From NCBI GenBank assembly GCA_035761165.1, contig DASTRO010000031.1, positions 1 through 22,694 of the forward strand: a stretch of 22,694 nt of DNA, given 5' to 3'. This DNA comes from CALCHX01 sp035761165. Lineage in GTDB: Bacteria > Gemmatimonadota > Gemmatimonadetes > Gemmatimonadales > Gemmatimonadaceae. The position numbers and the translations under genes are program-made. Of the stretch, positions 7,798 through 13,340 are shown piece after piece; the stretch's first letter is position 1, and each line of letters begins with the position of its first letter. Under the pieces are notes generated by a model. The model saw only the letters and a program-made list of their open reading frames with translations, ran no database searches and was not told the origin of the DNA.

Positions 7798-9144
7798 TCA
7801 CTCCGCCGGGGATGCGGGACGCGCCGCCGACGTCGGAACGGCCGGCGCCTCGCCCGCCAGCTGGACGAGCACGCGGTCCACGCGCCGTCCGTCCATGTCC
7901 ATCACCTCGAAGCGGAAGCCGCCCACGGTGACGGACTCCCCCTCCGCGGGCACCCGCCCCAGTCGCTCCAGCAGCAGCCCGCCCACGGTCCGGCTGCCGC
8001 GCTCCGCGCCGAGCGGCAGCACCTTCCGGCCCAGCACGTCCTCGAGCGTCTCGAGTGGGACGGTGCCGTCGACGAGCCACGAGCCGTCGTCCCGCCGAAC
8101 GAGGTCGCTCGCCCGCGGGCCGGCCAGCCCCGGCACGTCCGCCACCAGGTCGCCGAGTATGTCGTTCAGCGAGACCACGCCCAACACCGACCCGAACTCA
8201 CCGAGTGCGACCGCCAGGTGCACCTCGGACTGGCGGAAGCGCTGCAGCAGCTGCAGCAGCGGCATGGTCGCGGGGACGAACAGGGGTTCACGGAGGAGCG
8301 GCGCGAGCGCCACCGGGCCGCCACCGAGGCACTGCAGCAGCAGGTCGCTGGCCCGCACCACGCCACGCACGTCGTCCACGCCCCCGTCACAGACCAGGAG
8401 GTGCGAGTGGCGCGAGCGCGCCAGCACGTCACGGATCTCCGTGGCCGCGGCGCCCGCGCCGACCCAGTCGATGTCCGGCCGCGGCGTCATCACGGCGCCC
8501 ACCTGCCGGTCGCCGAGATAGAAGACGCGCTCCAGGATGTCCTCCTCGGTCTCGTGCACGACGCCGGCGCGGGCCCCCTGTGCGATGAGCGCGCGGATGT
8601 CCTCCTCCGTCACGTCGGTGCCGTGCTCCCCGCGAATCCCGAACAGCCGCGCGACGGCGTCGGTCGACGCGCTGAGCACGGCGACGAGCGGCCGCGCCAC
8701 CCGCGACAGCTGCTGCATGGGCCGGGCAACGCGGCCGGCGACCCGCTCCGGATCGGCCAGGGCGATGCGCTTGGGCACCAGCTCCCCGATGACGAGCGAG
8801 AGATAGGTGATCACGCCGACGACGAGCGCGAGCGCGAAGCCGTCGGCGTACGGCGCGAGCCAGCCGACGCGGGCGAGCGGGGCGGCGAGACGGGCGGCCA
8901 GTCGTGCCCCGCCGAACGCGCCGGCGAGAATGCCGACGAGCGAGATGCCGATCTGTACGGCGGCCAGGAACTCGGTCGGCTGCTCCTTCAGCGCCGCCGC
9001 CGCGGCCGCCCGGGGGTCACCCTGCTCGGCCCGCCGGGCCAGCCGCCCGCGCCGGGCCGTGACGACCGCGATCTCCGACATGGCGAGGACGCCGTTGGCG
9101 ACGAGGAGCGCGAGGATGGCGACGATCTCGAGGGCGATGCGCAT
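7798..9144 (-). CDS. CNNM / CBS-pair / CorC domain membrane protein (HlyC/CorC family)
   Basis: This 448-residue protein has the standard three-part layout. Residues 1 to about 190 are a CNNM (DUF21) transmembrane domain, with helices at about 3-22, around QIGISLVGILAGAFGGARL and around ALALVVGVITYLSLVIGELVPKR. A CBS pair follows at about 215-335, opening with HETEEDILERVFYLGDRQVGAVMTPR, the linker seen in this family. The end is a CorC_HlyC domain (about 350-430: DGSWLVDGTVPLETLEDVLG). Relatives act in magnesium or cobalt efflux, or were named haemolysin C; the transported ion here is not determinable. The ATG at 9144 is chosen because it places the first helix at the N-terminus; the frame stays open to 9285 but with non-conserved residues. 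Two hairpins lie in the leader at 9176-9200 and 9277-9293. Confidence 0.92.
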   Translation of the reverse strand: MRIALEIVAILALLVANGVLAMSEIAVVTARRGRLARRAEQGDPRAAAAAALKEQPTEFLAAVQIGISLVGILAGAFGGARLAARLAAPLARVGWLAPYADGFALALVVGVITYLSLVIGELVPKRIALADPERVAGRVARPMQQLSRVARPLVAVLSASTDAVARLFGIRGEHGTDVTEEDIRALIAQGARAGVVHETEEDILERVFYLGDRQVGAVMTPRPDIDWVGAGAAATEIRDVLARSRHSHLLVCDGGVDDVRGVVRASDLLLQCLGGGPVALAPLLREPLFVPATMPLLQLLQRFRQSEVHLAVALGEFGSVLGVVSLNDILGDLVADVPGLAGPRASDLVRRDDGSWLVDGTVPLETLEDVLGRKVLPLGAERGSRTVGGLLLERLGRVPAEGESVTVGGFRFEVMDMDGRRVDRVLVQLAGEAPAVPTSAARPASPAE

Positions 9145-9175
9145 GGCCGGGCTCTGCTGGTGGAACGCGCAGCAT

Positions 9176-9200
9176 GGCCGCCGCGGTGATCGCGGCGGTC
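9176..9200 (-). other. Hairpin in the 5' leader of the CorC-type gene
   Basis: A 10-bp stem (9176-9185 with 9191-9200, one G-U type pair) closes a 5-base GTGAT loop, 32 bp upstream of the start codon. A second 6-bp hairpin lies at 9277-9293. Ion-transport genes sometimes carry regulatory leaders, but no known riboswitch consensus is recognisable here. Confidence 0.35.
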
Positions 9201-9330
9201 CGACGGCGGGGACAGCGGCGGCGACGCATCTCGCGGCGCACGTCTGAACGATCGGTGCGCTGACGGCGCCAGAGAACCCCGCCACGCGCGGGGGCGGTCC
9301 GCGCCGCCGGTCCCGCTCGCGGTGGCGGCG

Positions 9331-9359
9331 TTGCGGGGGTGCGGCGATTGGACGATCTT
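9331..9359 (+). promoter_or_regulatory. Possible sigma70-type promoter of tRNA-Ser(UGA)
   Basis: TTGCGG (9331-9336) and GATCTT (9354-9359) are separated by 17 bases. The -10 resembles TATCTT in the promoter of the other serine tRNA in this window. The tRNA begins only 10 bases downstream, so the leader would be very short. This is a moderate match. Confidence 0.4.
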
Positions 9360-9369
9360 TCGGTCGCCT

Positions 9370-9452
9370 GGAGGGTTGGCAGAATGGCTATTGCAGCGGT
9401 CTTGAAAACCGCCGTCCGCAAGGACTTCCGGGTTCGAGTCCCGGGCCCTCCG
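9370..9452 (+). tRNA. tRNA-Ser (anticodon TGA)
   Basis: The 83-nt class II tRNA folds completely by eye. The acceptor stem is GGAGGGT with GCCCTCC (one G-U pair), the anticodon stem is GCGGT/ACCGC with loop CTTGAAA (anticodon TGA at 9403-9405), the long variable arm is GTCC-GCAA-GGAC, and the T arm is CCGGG-TTCGAGT-CCCGG. The discriminator base is G, as serine tRNAs require. CCA is not encoded. It reads UCA and, by wobble, other UCN codons. A strong hairpin terminator follows. Confidence 0.97.
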
Positions 9453-9477
9453 CTGGCTCGACCCCCTCATCCGAGCG

Positions 9478-9513
9478 ACGCGCCGCCCCTGCCTCACCGG
9501 GGCGGCGCGTTTC
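9478..9513 (+). terminator. Intrinsic-type terminator after tRNA-Ser(UGA)
   Basis: An 11-bp perfect GC stem (9479-9489 with 9499-9509, extended by an A-T pair) with a 9-base loop is followed by TTTC. It lies 26 bp after the tRNA and also downstream of the minus-strand lipoprotein gene's stop, so it may serve both directions. The T-tract is short. Confidence 0.75.
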
Positions 9514-9541
9514 GGCTTCCGTCACGTGCGACGTTGCGTGA

Positions 9542-10504
9542 TCAGCCCGCCGCGGGGCCACCCGACGGGCCGTCCGGAGGCGGGGCGGGCGTGGTCGAGG
9601 AGGGCGGCAGCGTCGGCGACGAGCGCGGCACCGTCGTCGAGCCCGGCGGCGGGGCGGGTGGCACCGGCACCTCCGTCGGCAGTGGGCGCGCGGGCATCGA
9701 CCGCGGCGGGACCGACTCCACCGGGGCCGGCACCGGCACGGCCGGGGCGTCGGGCGGCAGGGCCGGCGTGACGGCCGTATCCAGCGGCAGCGGCGTGGTG
9801 AGGGGCGTCGCGCTCAGCGTGTCCACGGCATACGCGCTGTCCAGCGCCACGTCGCCTGCGGCAGCGGCCGAGTCGAGCCAGGCGACCGAGTCGGTCATGT
9901 CATCGGACGGCTCGGACTCGTAGGTCGCCAGGTAGCGGGGCGGCCGCTCCACGTAGCGCGCCAGGACGTCGGCGTGCTGCTCGACGAACCGGGAGTTGCG
10001 CGCCGCCAGGCGGCGCAGCGTGCGAGGGCTCCCCGGATCGGTAGCGAGCAGCGCCTGGTGCAGCGCCAGCCCCGTGAGCACGAACTCGTAGGGCGTGGTC
10101 CCCGCCTCGTCCAGCGTCTCGCGCACGCCGGGCACGGCGGCCAGGTGCGCGGCGGCGCCCTCGATCGGGTCGTCGCCGCGCCGCAGCCCCAGCCGGTCGG
10201 CCAGCTGCCGGGCGACCTCCGGGTCGTCCTCCGCCAGCGCGTCGAGTGCCTCGTCCGCCTCGAACCATCGCTCCACGTTGTCGAGCGTGAGCGCGTGGTC
10301 GGCCACCCGCCGCGCGCTCGCGCCGCTCGTCACCATCGCGTCGGCCAGCGCGCTGTCGCTCGCCGGCGCCGCGAGCTCCGCCGTGTCCGCCGGCGTTCGA
10401 TCGCCGCACGCCAGCAGCACGACCAGACCGGCCACCAGTGCCGCCCAGCGCGGCGCCCGGTACTGCCCCCTCCCCCGCCCCAGCTTCGTCGACGCTCCTG
10501 CCAT
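9542..10504 (-). CDS. Predicted lipoprotein with alpha-helical domain and Pro-rich tail, function unknown
   Basis: I do not recognise this 320-residue protein as a named family. The N-terminus is a lipoprotein signal: a basic start, a hydrophobic stretch WAALVAGLVVLL, then the lipobox LLAC, so it should be lipid-anchored at C33 or close to it. Residues about 50-200 look helical and charged (for example DNVERWFEADEALDALAEDDPEVARQ, split here by function rather than domain name), with no catalytic motif that I can name. From about residue 225 to the end it is Pro/Ala/Ser/Thr-rich and low in complexity, like a spacer crossing the periplasm or cell wall. The ATG at 10504 is chosen because it gives a compact lipoprotein signal; the frame is open a further 22 codons upstream. 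It is preceded by a 345-bp gap after the M20 peptidase, so it is probably transcribed alone. Confidence 0.75.
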   Translation of the reverse strand: MAGASTKLGRGRGQYRAPRWAALVAGLVVLLACGDRTPADTAELAAPASDSALADAMVTSGASARRVADHALTLDNVERWFEADEALDALAEDDPEVARQLADRLGLRRGDDPIEGAAAHLAAVPGVRETLDEAGTTPYEFVLTGLALHQALLATDPGSPRTLRRLAARNSRFVEQHADVLARYVERPPRYLATYESEPSDDMTDSVAWLDSAAAAGDVALDSAYAVDTLSATPLTTPLPLDTAVTPALPPDAPAVPVPAPVESVPPRSMPARPLPTEVPVPPAPPPGSTTVPRSSPTLPPSSTTPAPPPDGPSGGPAAG

Positions 10505-10746
10505 GCCCGGGTCCCGGCGCAACTTTCGGGCGCATCCGGCCGGTGGCCGCCCCGGCCGCGCGCCGCGCATGCGTCCCGCGGGGGGCGGATCGGGTCACGT
10601 CGCCGCCGGCGTTCGCGCGCGCATTCGCCGCCCGGCCGGCATCGTGGCCCGCATCGTGCACTGGTGCTCGGGCGTCTCCTCTCACCGCGCGGAGTTGGGG
10701 AGCTCCGACGGTGGAACGACCCAAGGGGAGACAGGAGAGAGTGGAG

Positions 10747-10800
10747 CGGAACGCTGGATGGGGTATCGGTGGCGACACCGGTGCCCCATCCAGCGTTCCG
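10747..10800. terminator. 25-bp hairpin with GCGA tetraloop, terminator of the M20 peptidase gene
   Basis: The outer 17 bp (10747-10763 with 10784-10800) are a perfect match. The inner 8 bp (10764-10771 with 10776-10783) include two G-U pairs and close a GCGA loop at 10772-10775, a stable GNRA tetraloop. It starts 50 bp after the peptidase stop on the minus strand. No T-tract follows. The outer stem resembles that of the hairpin at 2962-3011. Confidence 0.8.
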
Positions 10801-10819
10801 GCCCTCCGCACGCCCGGCC

Positions 10820-10847
10820 GGTACGTCGCGAGTCGGGCGTGGGACGT
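10820..10847. repeat. Short heptad-phased repeat beside the M20 peptidase stop
   Basis: GT occurs at 10825, 10832, 10839 and 10846, exactly every 7 bases, within units GGTACGT, CGCGAGT, CGGGCGT and GGGACGT. Only four units are present, so this is weaker than the other period-7 stretches in the window. Confidence 0.4.
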
Positions 10848-10849
10848 CG

Positions 10850-12484
10850 TCACCGCCACGCGGCGCCGAGCCGGCCCATCAGCTGGCCGAAGATCTCGAC
10901 CGCCTCCCACAGGTTCTGCAGCCGCAGGTTCTCGTTCGCGGCGTGCTGGTTGTTGTCGGCGTTCACCGTCGGCAGCACCACCAGCGGGACGTGCAGGGCG
11001 TCCTCGAAGTGCGCCAGCGGCAGCGAGCCGCCCAGGATCGGCAGGCGCACCACCGGGCCGTCCACCGCCTCGCCCACCACCTGCGCCACGGCACGCGCCA
11101 CCGGCAGCGCGAGGTCGGTGCGCACGCCCCGGTAGCCCTCCCCCCAGTCCAGCCGTGCCACGCGCGCGTGGGCGCGCCGCACCTCGGCGCTCGGCTCCTC
11201 GTGCACCACGTGCCAGCCGCGGGCGCGCAGGTGTGCCTCCACCGCGTGCCGTACGCCGTCCGGCGTCTGCGCGGGAACGAGGCGAAAGTCGAGCGCCGCG
11301 GTCGCGGTGGCGGGAATGGCGTTCGCCGTCTGCGCGCCCACCCCGCCGGCCCGCAGCCCGGTGACGTTCATCGCCGGCGCGAGCAGCAGGGCCGGCAGTC
11401 GCTCGCCGCCCCCTTCGGTGCGGCCGAGCGCCAGCGACGCGGCCAGCTCCGCCTCGGTGTTGGGCATCGCGGCCACCGCGGCGCGATCGGCGTCGGTGGG
11501 CGCGCGCACGCTGTCGGCGAAGCCGGGGATCGTCACGCGACCCTCGTCGTCGCGCATCGAGGCGAGCAGGCGCGCCAGCATGGCCGCGGGGTTGGGCGCC
11601 CAGTTGCCGTAGTGGCCGCTGTGCAGCGGCCGCGCCGGCCCGTACACGGTGAGCTGCGCGCCCAACACGCCGCGCGCGCCGTAGACCACCTGCATCGCGC
11701 CGCTCGCGTGGCGCGGCCCGTCGGCGAACAGCCACACGTCGGCGGCGAGCAGCGCGGCGTTGCGGGCGAGCACCTCCTGCAGGTGCTCGGAGCCCGCCTC
11801 CTCCTCGCCCTCGAAGAAGAACTTCAGGTTGACGCCGGGCGCACGGCCGCTCGCGCGCAGTGCGTCGAGCGCCGTCAGCATGGCGACGATCGGCCCCTTG
11901 TCGTCGCTGGCCGAGCGGGCGTAGAGGCGCGCCGCGGCGGGCGGGCGGGCGCCCGCCGGCGGGAGCGGGATCACGCGGCCGCCGGAGTCGAGCGGCGCGT
12001 CGCGCAGCGTCGGGGTCCAGGCCGGCGTGGCCCACTGTTCGGGGATCACCGGCTGGCCGTCGTAGTGCGCGTAGAGCATCACGGTGCGGCGCGCACCCGG
12101 CACGCGCAGCTCGCCGTAGACCGCGGGCGAGGCGCCGGACGGGCCGGGGAGGACACGCGACTCGATGCCACGTCGCGCGAGCATCGCGCGCAGCGCCTCG
12201 ACGTTGCGGGCGATGCCGGCCGTGTCGGCGGCGACGTTGGGGATGGCGAGGAAGTCGGCCAGTTCGCGCAGGATCTCCGCCTCGTGCCGCTCGCGGTACG
12301 CGCGCAGGGCGGCGTGCAGCGCGGCGGCGCTGTCGTCCGTGGCGCTGGTGGCGGGTGGCGCGTGCACGCGGTCCGGCTCGCCGGACTGGAGGGGCGCACC
12401 GCGCGCGGCGGGCGCGACGAGGAGCGAGGCGGCGACGGCGAGCGGCAGCGCCAGTGCGGCGGCGGGACGGGTGGAGATCGGCAT
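10850..12484 (-). CDS. Secreted M20 family metallopeptidase (DapE/carnosinase-like)
   Basis: This 544-residue zinc peptidase probably hydrolyses dipeptides or N-acylated amino acids outside the cytoplasm. A Sec signal peptide is clear: basic MPISTR, a hydrophobic core to about residue 27, and cleavage near AARGA. The di-zinc ligands of the M20 fold are all visible: H140 in YAHYDGQP with D142, the bridging Asp in SASDDKGP (about 194), the general base and ligand pair in FEGEEEAGS (about 227-228), the Asp in FADGP (255), and the final His in NNQHAANEN (514). The dimerisation lid insert lies between about 265 and 400, with HSGHYGNWAPNPA. The ATG at 12484 gives the signal peptide directly. The exact substrate is unknown; long linear-dipeptidase relatives often carry this architecture. 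A small gene is divergent upstream, and a strong hairpin follows downstream. Confidence 0.92.
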   Translation of the reverse strand: MPISTRPAAALALPLAVAASLLVAPAARGAPLQSGEPDRVHAPPATSATDDSAAALHAALRAYRERHEAEILRELADFLAIPNVAADTAGIARNVEALRAMLARRGIESRVLPGPSGASPAVYGELRVPGARRTVMLYAHYDGQPVIPEQWATPAWTPTLRDAPLDSGGRVIPLPPAGARPPAAARLYARSASDDKGPIVAMLTALDALRASGRAPGVNLKFFFEGEEEAGSEHLQEVLARNAALLAADVWLFADGPRHASGAMQVVYGARGVLGAQLTVYGPARPLHSGHYGNWAPNPAAMLARLLASMRDDEGRVTIPGFADSVRAPTDADRAAVAAMPNTEAELAASLALGRTEGGGERLPALLLAPAMNVTGLRAGGVGAQTANAIPATATAALDFRLVPAQTPDGVRHAVEAHLRARGWHVVHEEPSAEVRRAHARVARLDWGEGYRGVRTDLALPVARAVAQVVGEAVDGPVVRLPILGGSLPLAHFEDALHVPLVVLPTVNADNNQHAANENLRLQNLWEAVEIFGQLMGRLGAAWR

Positions 12485-12517
12485 CGGGGCGGAGGTGGGG
12501 ACGCGTCCGAGATAGCG

Positions 12518-12535
12518 GCGCGCGCGCGCGCGTGC
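12518..12535. repeat. Alternating GC dinucleotide run between divergent genes
   Basis: About 18 bases alternate purine and pyrimidine, mostly CG steps, in the gap between the M20 peptidase and the small gene. Such runs can adopt Z-DNA under supercoiling. No motif beyond composition supports a function. Confidence 0.5.
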
Positions 12536-12592
12536 CAGTGGCCGCGGCGGCGCGGCACGGGCGTTGCCGCCTCGCTCCTCGTTCGGCCGGCC

Positions 12593-12614
12593 CCGGCGGC
12601 GTCCCTGCCGCCGG
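12593..12614 (+). other. Hairpin upstream of the small 107-aa gene
   Basis: CCGGCGGC (12593-12600) pairs perfectly with GCCGCCGG (12607-12614) around a 6-base loop. It ends 25 bp before the start codon, just before the Shine-Dalgarno, so it could form in the mRNA leader. In DNA this GC-rich, chance hairpins are common. Confidence 0.3.
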
Positions 12615-12629
12615 CCCGGCCGCGAGCCC

Positions 12630-12635
12630 GGGAGA
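12630..12635 (+). promoter_or_regulatory. Shine-Dalgarno of the small 107-aa gene
   Basis: GGGAGA sits 4 bases before the ATG at 12640. It is among the best ribosome-binding sites in this window and is a main reason for accepting the small gene. Confidence 0.65.
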
Positions 12636-12639
12636 GCGC

Positions 12640-12963
12640 ATGACCGACGAACGCAGAGAGGACGCGGCGCACCCGCCGCGCCAGACCACGGGCGGCACCG
12701 AGCGACGTGCCACCGAGACCGAGCGCGAGGGGATGGACCTGCTCGGCCGCTCCAGCGTGCGCGACGGTGCCATCCCCGGCGTGAGCGACGAGAGCGCCCG
12801 CCGCGATCAGCGCGTCGAGGCGGACCCGGAGCGCATCGCCGGCGGTCCGCGCCGCAGCCCGCCCTTGCGCGAGCACGCCGGGAGCGAGGACGGCGGGTTG
12901 GGCGCGAGCGGCGGAGCCGCCGGCGGCGCCGACCCCGGCGAACCCGCCCGCCCCACCGACTGA
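12640..12963 (+). CDS. Small hydrophilic, probably disordered protein, function unknown
   Basis: This 107-residue open frame begins MTDERREDAA and has a strong Shine-Dalgarno 4 bases upstream. Its third codon positions are overwhelmingly G or C, as in neighbouring genes. The protein has no Phe, Tyr, Trp, Cys, Lys or Asn and is rich in Arg, Asp, Glu, Gly, Pro and Ala, with no hydrophobic segment, so it should be soluble and largely unfolded. A short centre (GMDLLGRSSVRDGAIPGVSD) is the only part that looks sequence-specific. I recognise no family. It is divergent from the M20 peptidase and is followed by heptad repeats and then tRNA-Ser(GCU), so it is probably a single-gene unit. The absence of aromatic residues could also mean a non-coding region with an open frame by GC bias; the ribosome-binding site and codon bias argue against that. 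Confidence 0.6.
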   Translation: MTDERREDAAHPPRQTTGGTERRATETEREGMDLLGRSSVRDGAIPGVSDESARRDQRVEADPERIAGGPRRSPPLREHAGSEDGGLGASGGAAGGADPGEPARPTD

Positions 12964-12973
12964 CGTCGCCCCG

Positions 12974-13015
12974 TGGCGCTGGGAACCCGGAATCCGGTGC
13001 CGGGTGCCTGGTGCC
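12974..13015. repeat. Heptad (7-bp period) tandem repeat upstream of tRNA-Ser(GCU)
   Basis: GG occurs at 12975, 12982, 12989, 12996, 13003 and 13010, six times at exact 7-base steps. The last units, CGGTGCC, GGGTGCC and TGGTGCC, are nearly identical, while earlier ones (GGGAACC, CGGAATC) are degenerate. It lies 11-52 bp upstream of the tRNA promoter -35 box. No complementary arm is seen nearby. Confidence 0.65.
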
Positions 13016-13025
13016 CGCCGTTCGG

Positions 13026-13054
13026 TTGACCCTCCCTCGCCGCCTGGCTATCTT
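13026..13054 (+). promoter_or_regulatory. Sigma70-type promoter of tRNA-Ser(GCU)
   Basis: TTGACC (13026-13031), a 17-base spacer and TATCTT (13049-13054) make a near-consensus promoter, the best in this window. Transcription would start near 13061, giving a leader of about 70 nt to be trimmed from the tRNA. No separate promoter is visible between the tRNA and gltX. Confidence 0.75.
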
Positions 13055-13129
13055 TTCTCCAGACGGACGTCCGGCGGCGCCGGCGTCCGTCGCGTCGTGC
13101 AGGCGGTCGTCGCGGCCTGCCCGCGCCAG

Positions 13130-13219
13130 GGAGAGATGGCCGAGAGGCTGAAGGCACCGGTTTGCTAAACCGGCATACGGGGTCAACCTGTATCGAGGGT
13201 TCGAATCCCTCTCTCTCCG
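13130..13219 (+). tRNA. tRNA-Ser (anticodon GCT)
   Basis: This 90-nt class II tRNA folds fully. The acceptor stem GGAGAGA pairs perfectly with TCTCTCC, and the anticodon stem CCGGT/ACCGG closes loop TTGCTAA with anticodon GCT at 13164-13166. A long variable arm lies around 13175-13194, the T arm is GAGGG-TTCGAAT-CCCTC, and the discriminator is G. CCA is not encoded. It reads AGC/AGU codons, complementing the UGA-anticodon serine tRNA at 9370. Confidence 0.97.
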
Positions 13220-13233
13220 TTCTCAACCGCACA

Positions 13234-13329
13234 GGGACCAGGGACGCAGGGACCAGGGACCAGGTAGTGCATCGGGAGGCTTCTCCCCGCACCCTCTGGT
13301 CCCGGCCTCCCTGGTCCCTGGTCCCTTTT
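13234..13329 (+). terminator. Heptad-built hairpin with T-tract between tRNA-Ser(GCU) and gltX
   Basis: The left arm (13249-13264) is made of CAGGGAC-type heptads and pairs perfectly over 16 bp with the right arm (13310-13325), which is followed by TTTT. Additional heptad units precede each arm (from 13234 and from 13292), allowing shifted pairings. The loop in the main fold is 45 nt. The T-tract ends 12 bases before the gltX ATG, so the structure can act as an intrinsic terminator for the tRNA transcript and an attenuator for gltX. Confidence 0.7.
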
Positions 13330-13340
13330 CGATCCGTCGC

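Larger units (their letters stand above)
10505..10849. other. 345-bp non-coding gap between the lipoprotein and M20 peptidase genes
   Basis: This gap holds a 25-bp hairpin at 10747-10800 and a short heptad-phased stretch at 10820-10847, both described separately. The promoter of the lipoprotein gene should lie between 10505 and 10746 on the minus strand, but I see no convincing -35/-10 pair there. No credible small gene or RNA is visible. Confidence 0.6.

Noticed and set aside
9900..12773. 957-aa minus-strand frame across the lipoprotein and M20 peptidase
   Set aside because: It runs through a signal peptide, a terminator hairpin and a clear peptidase in another frame, and its composition is Arg/Ala-rich noise.
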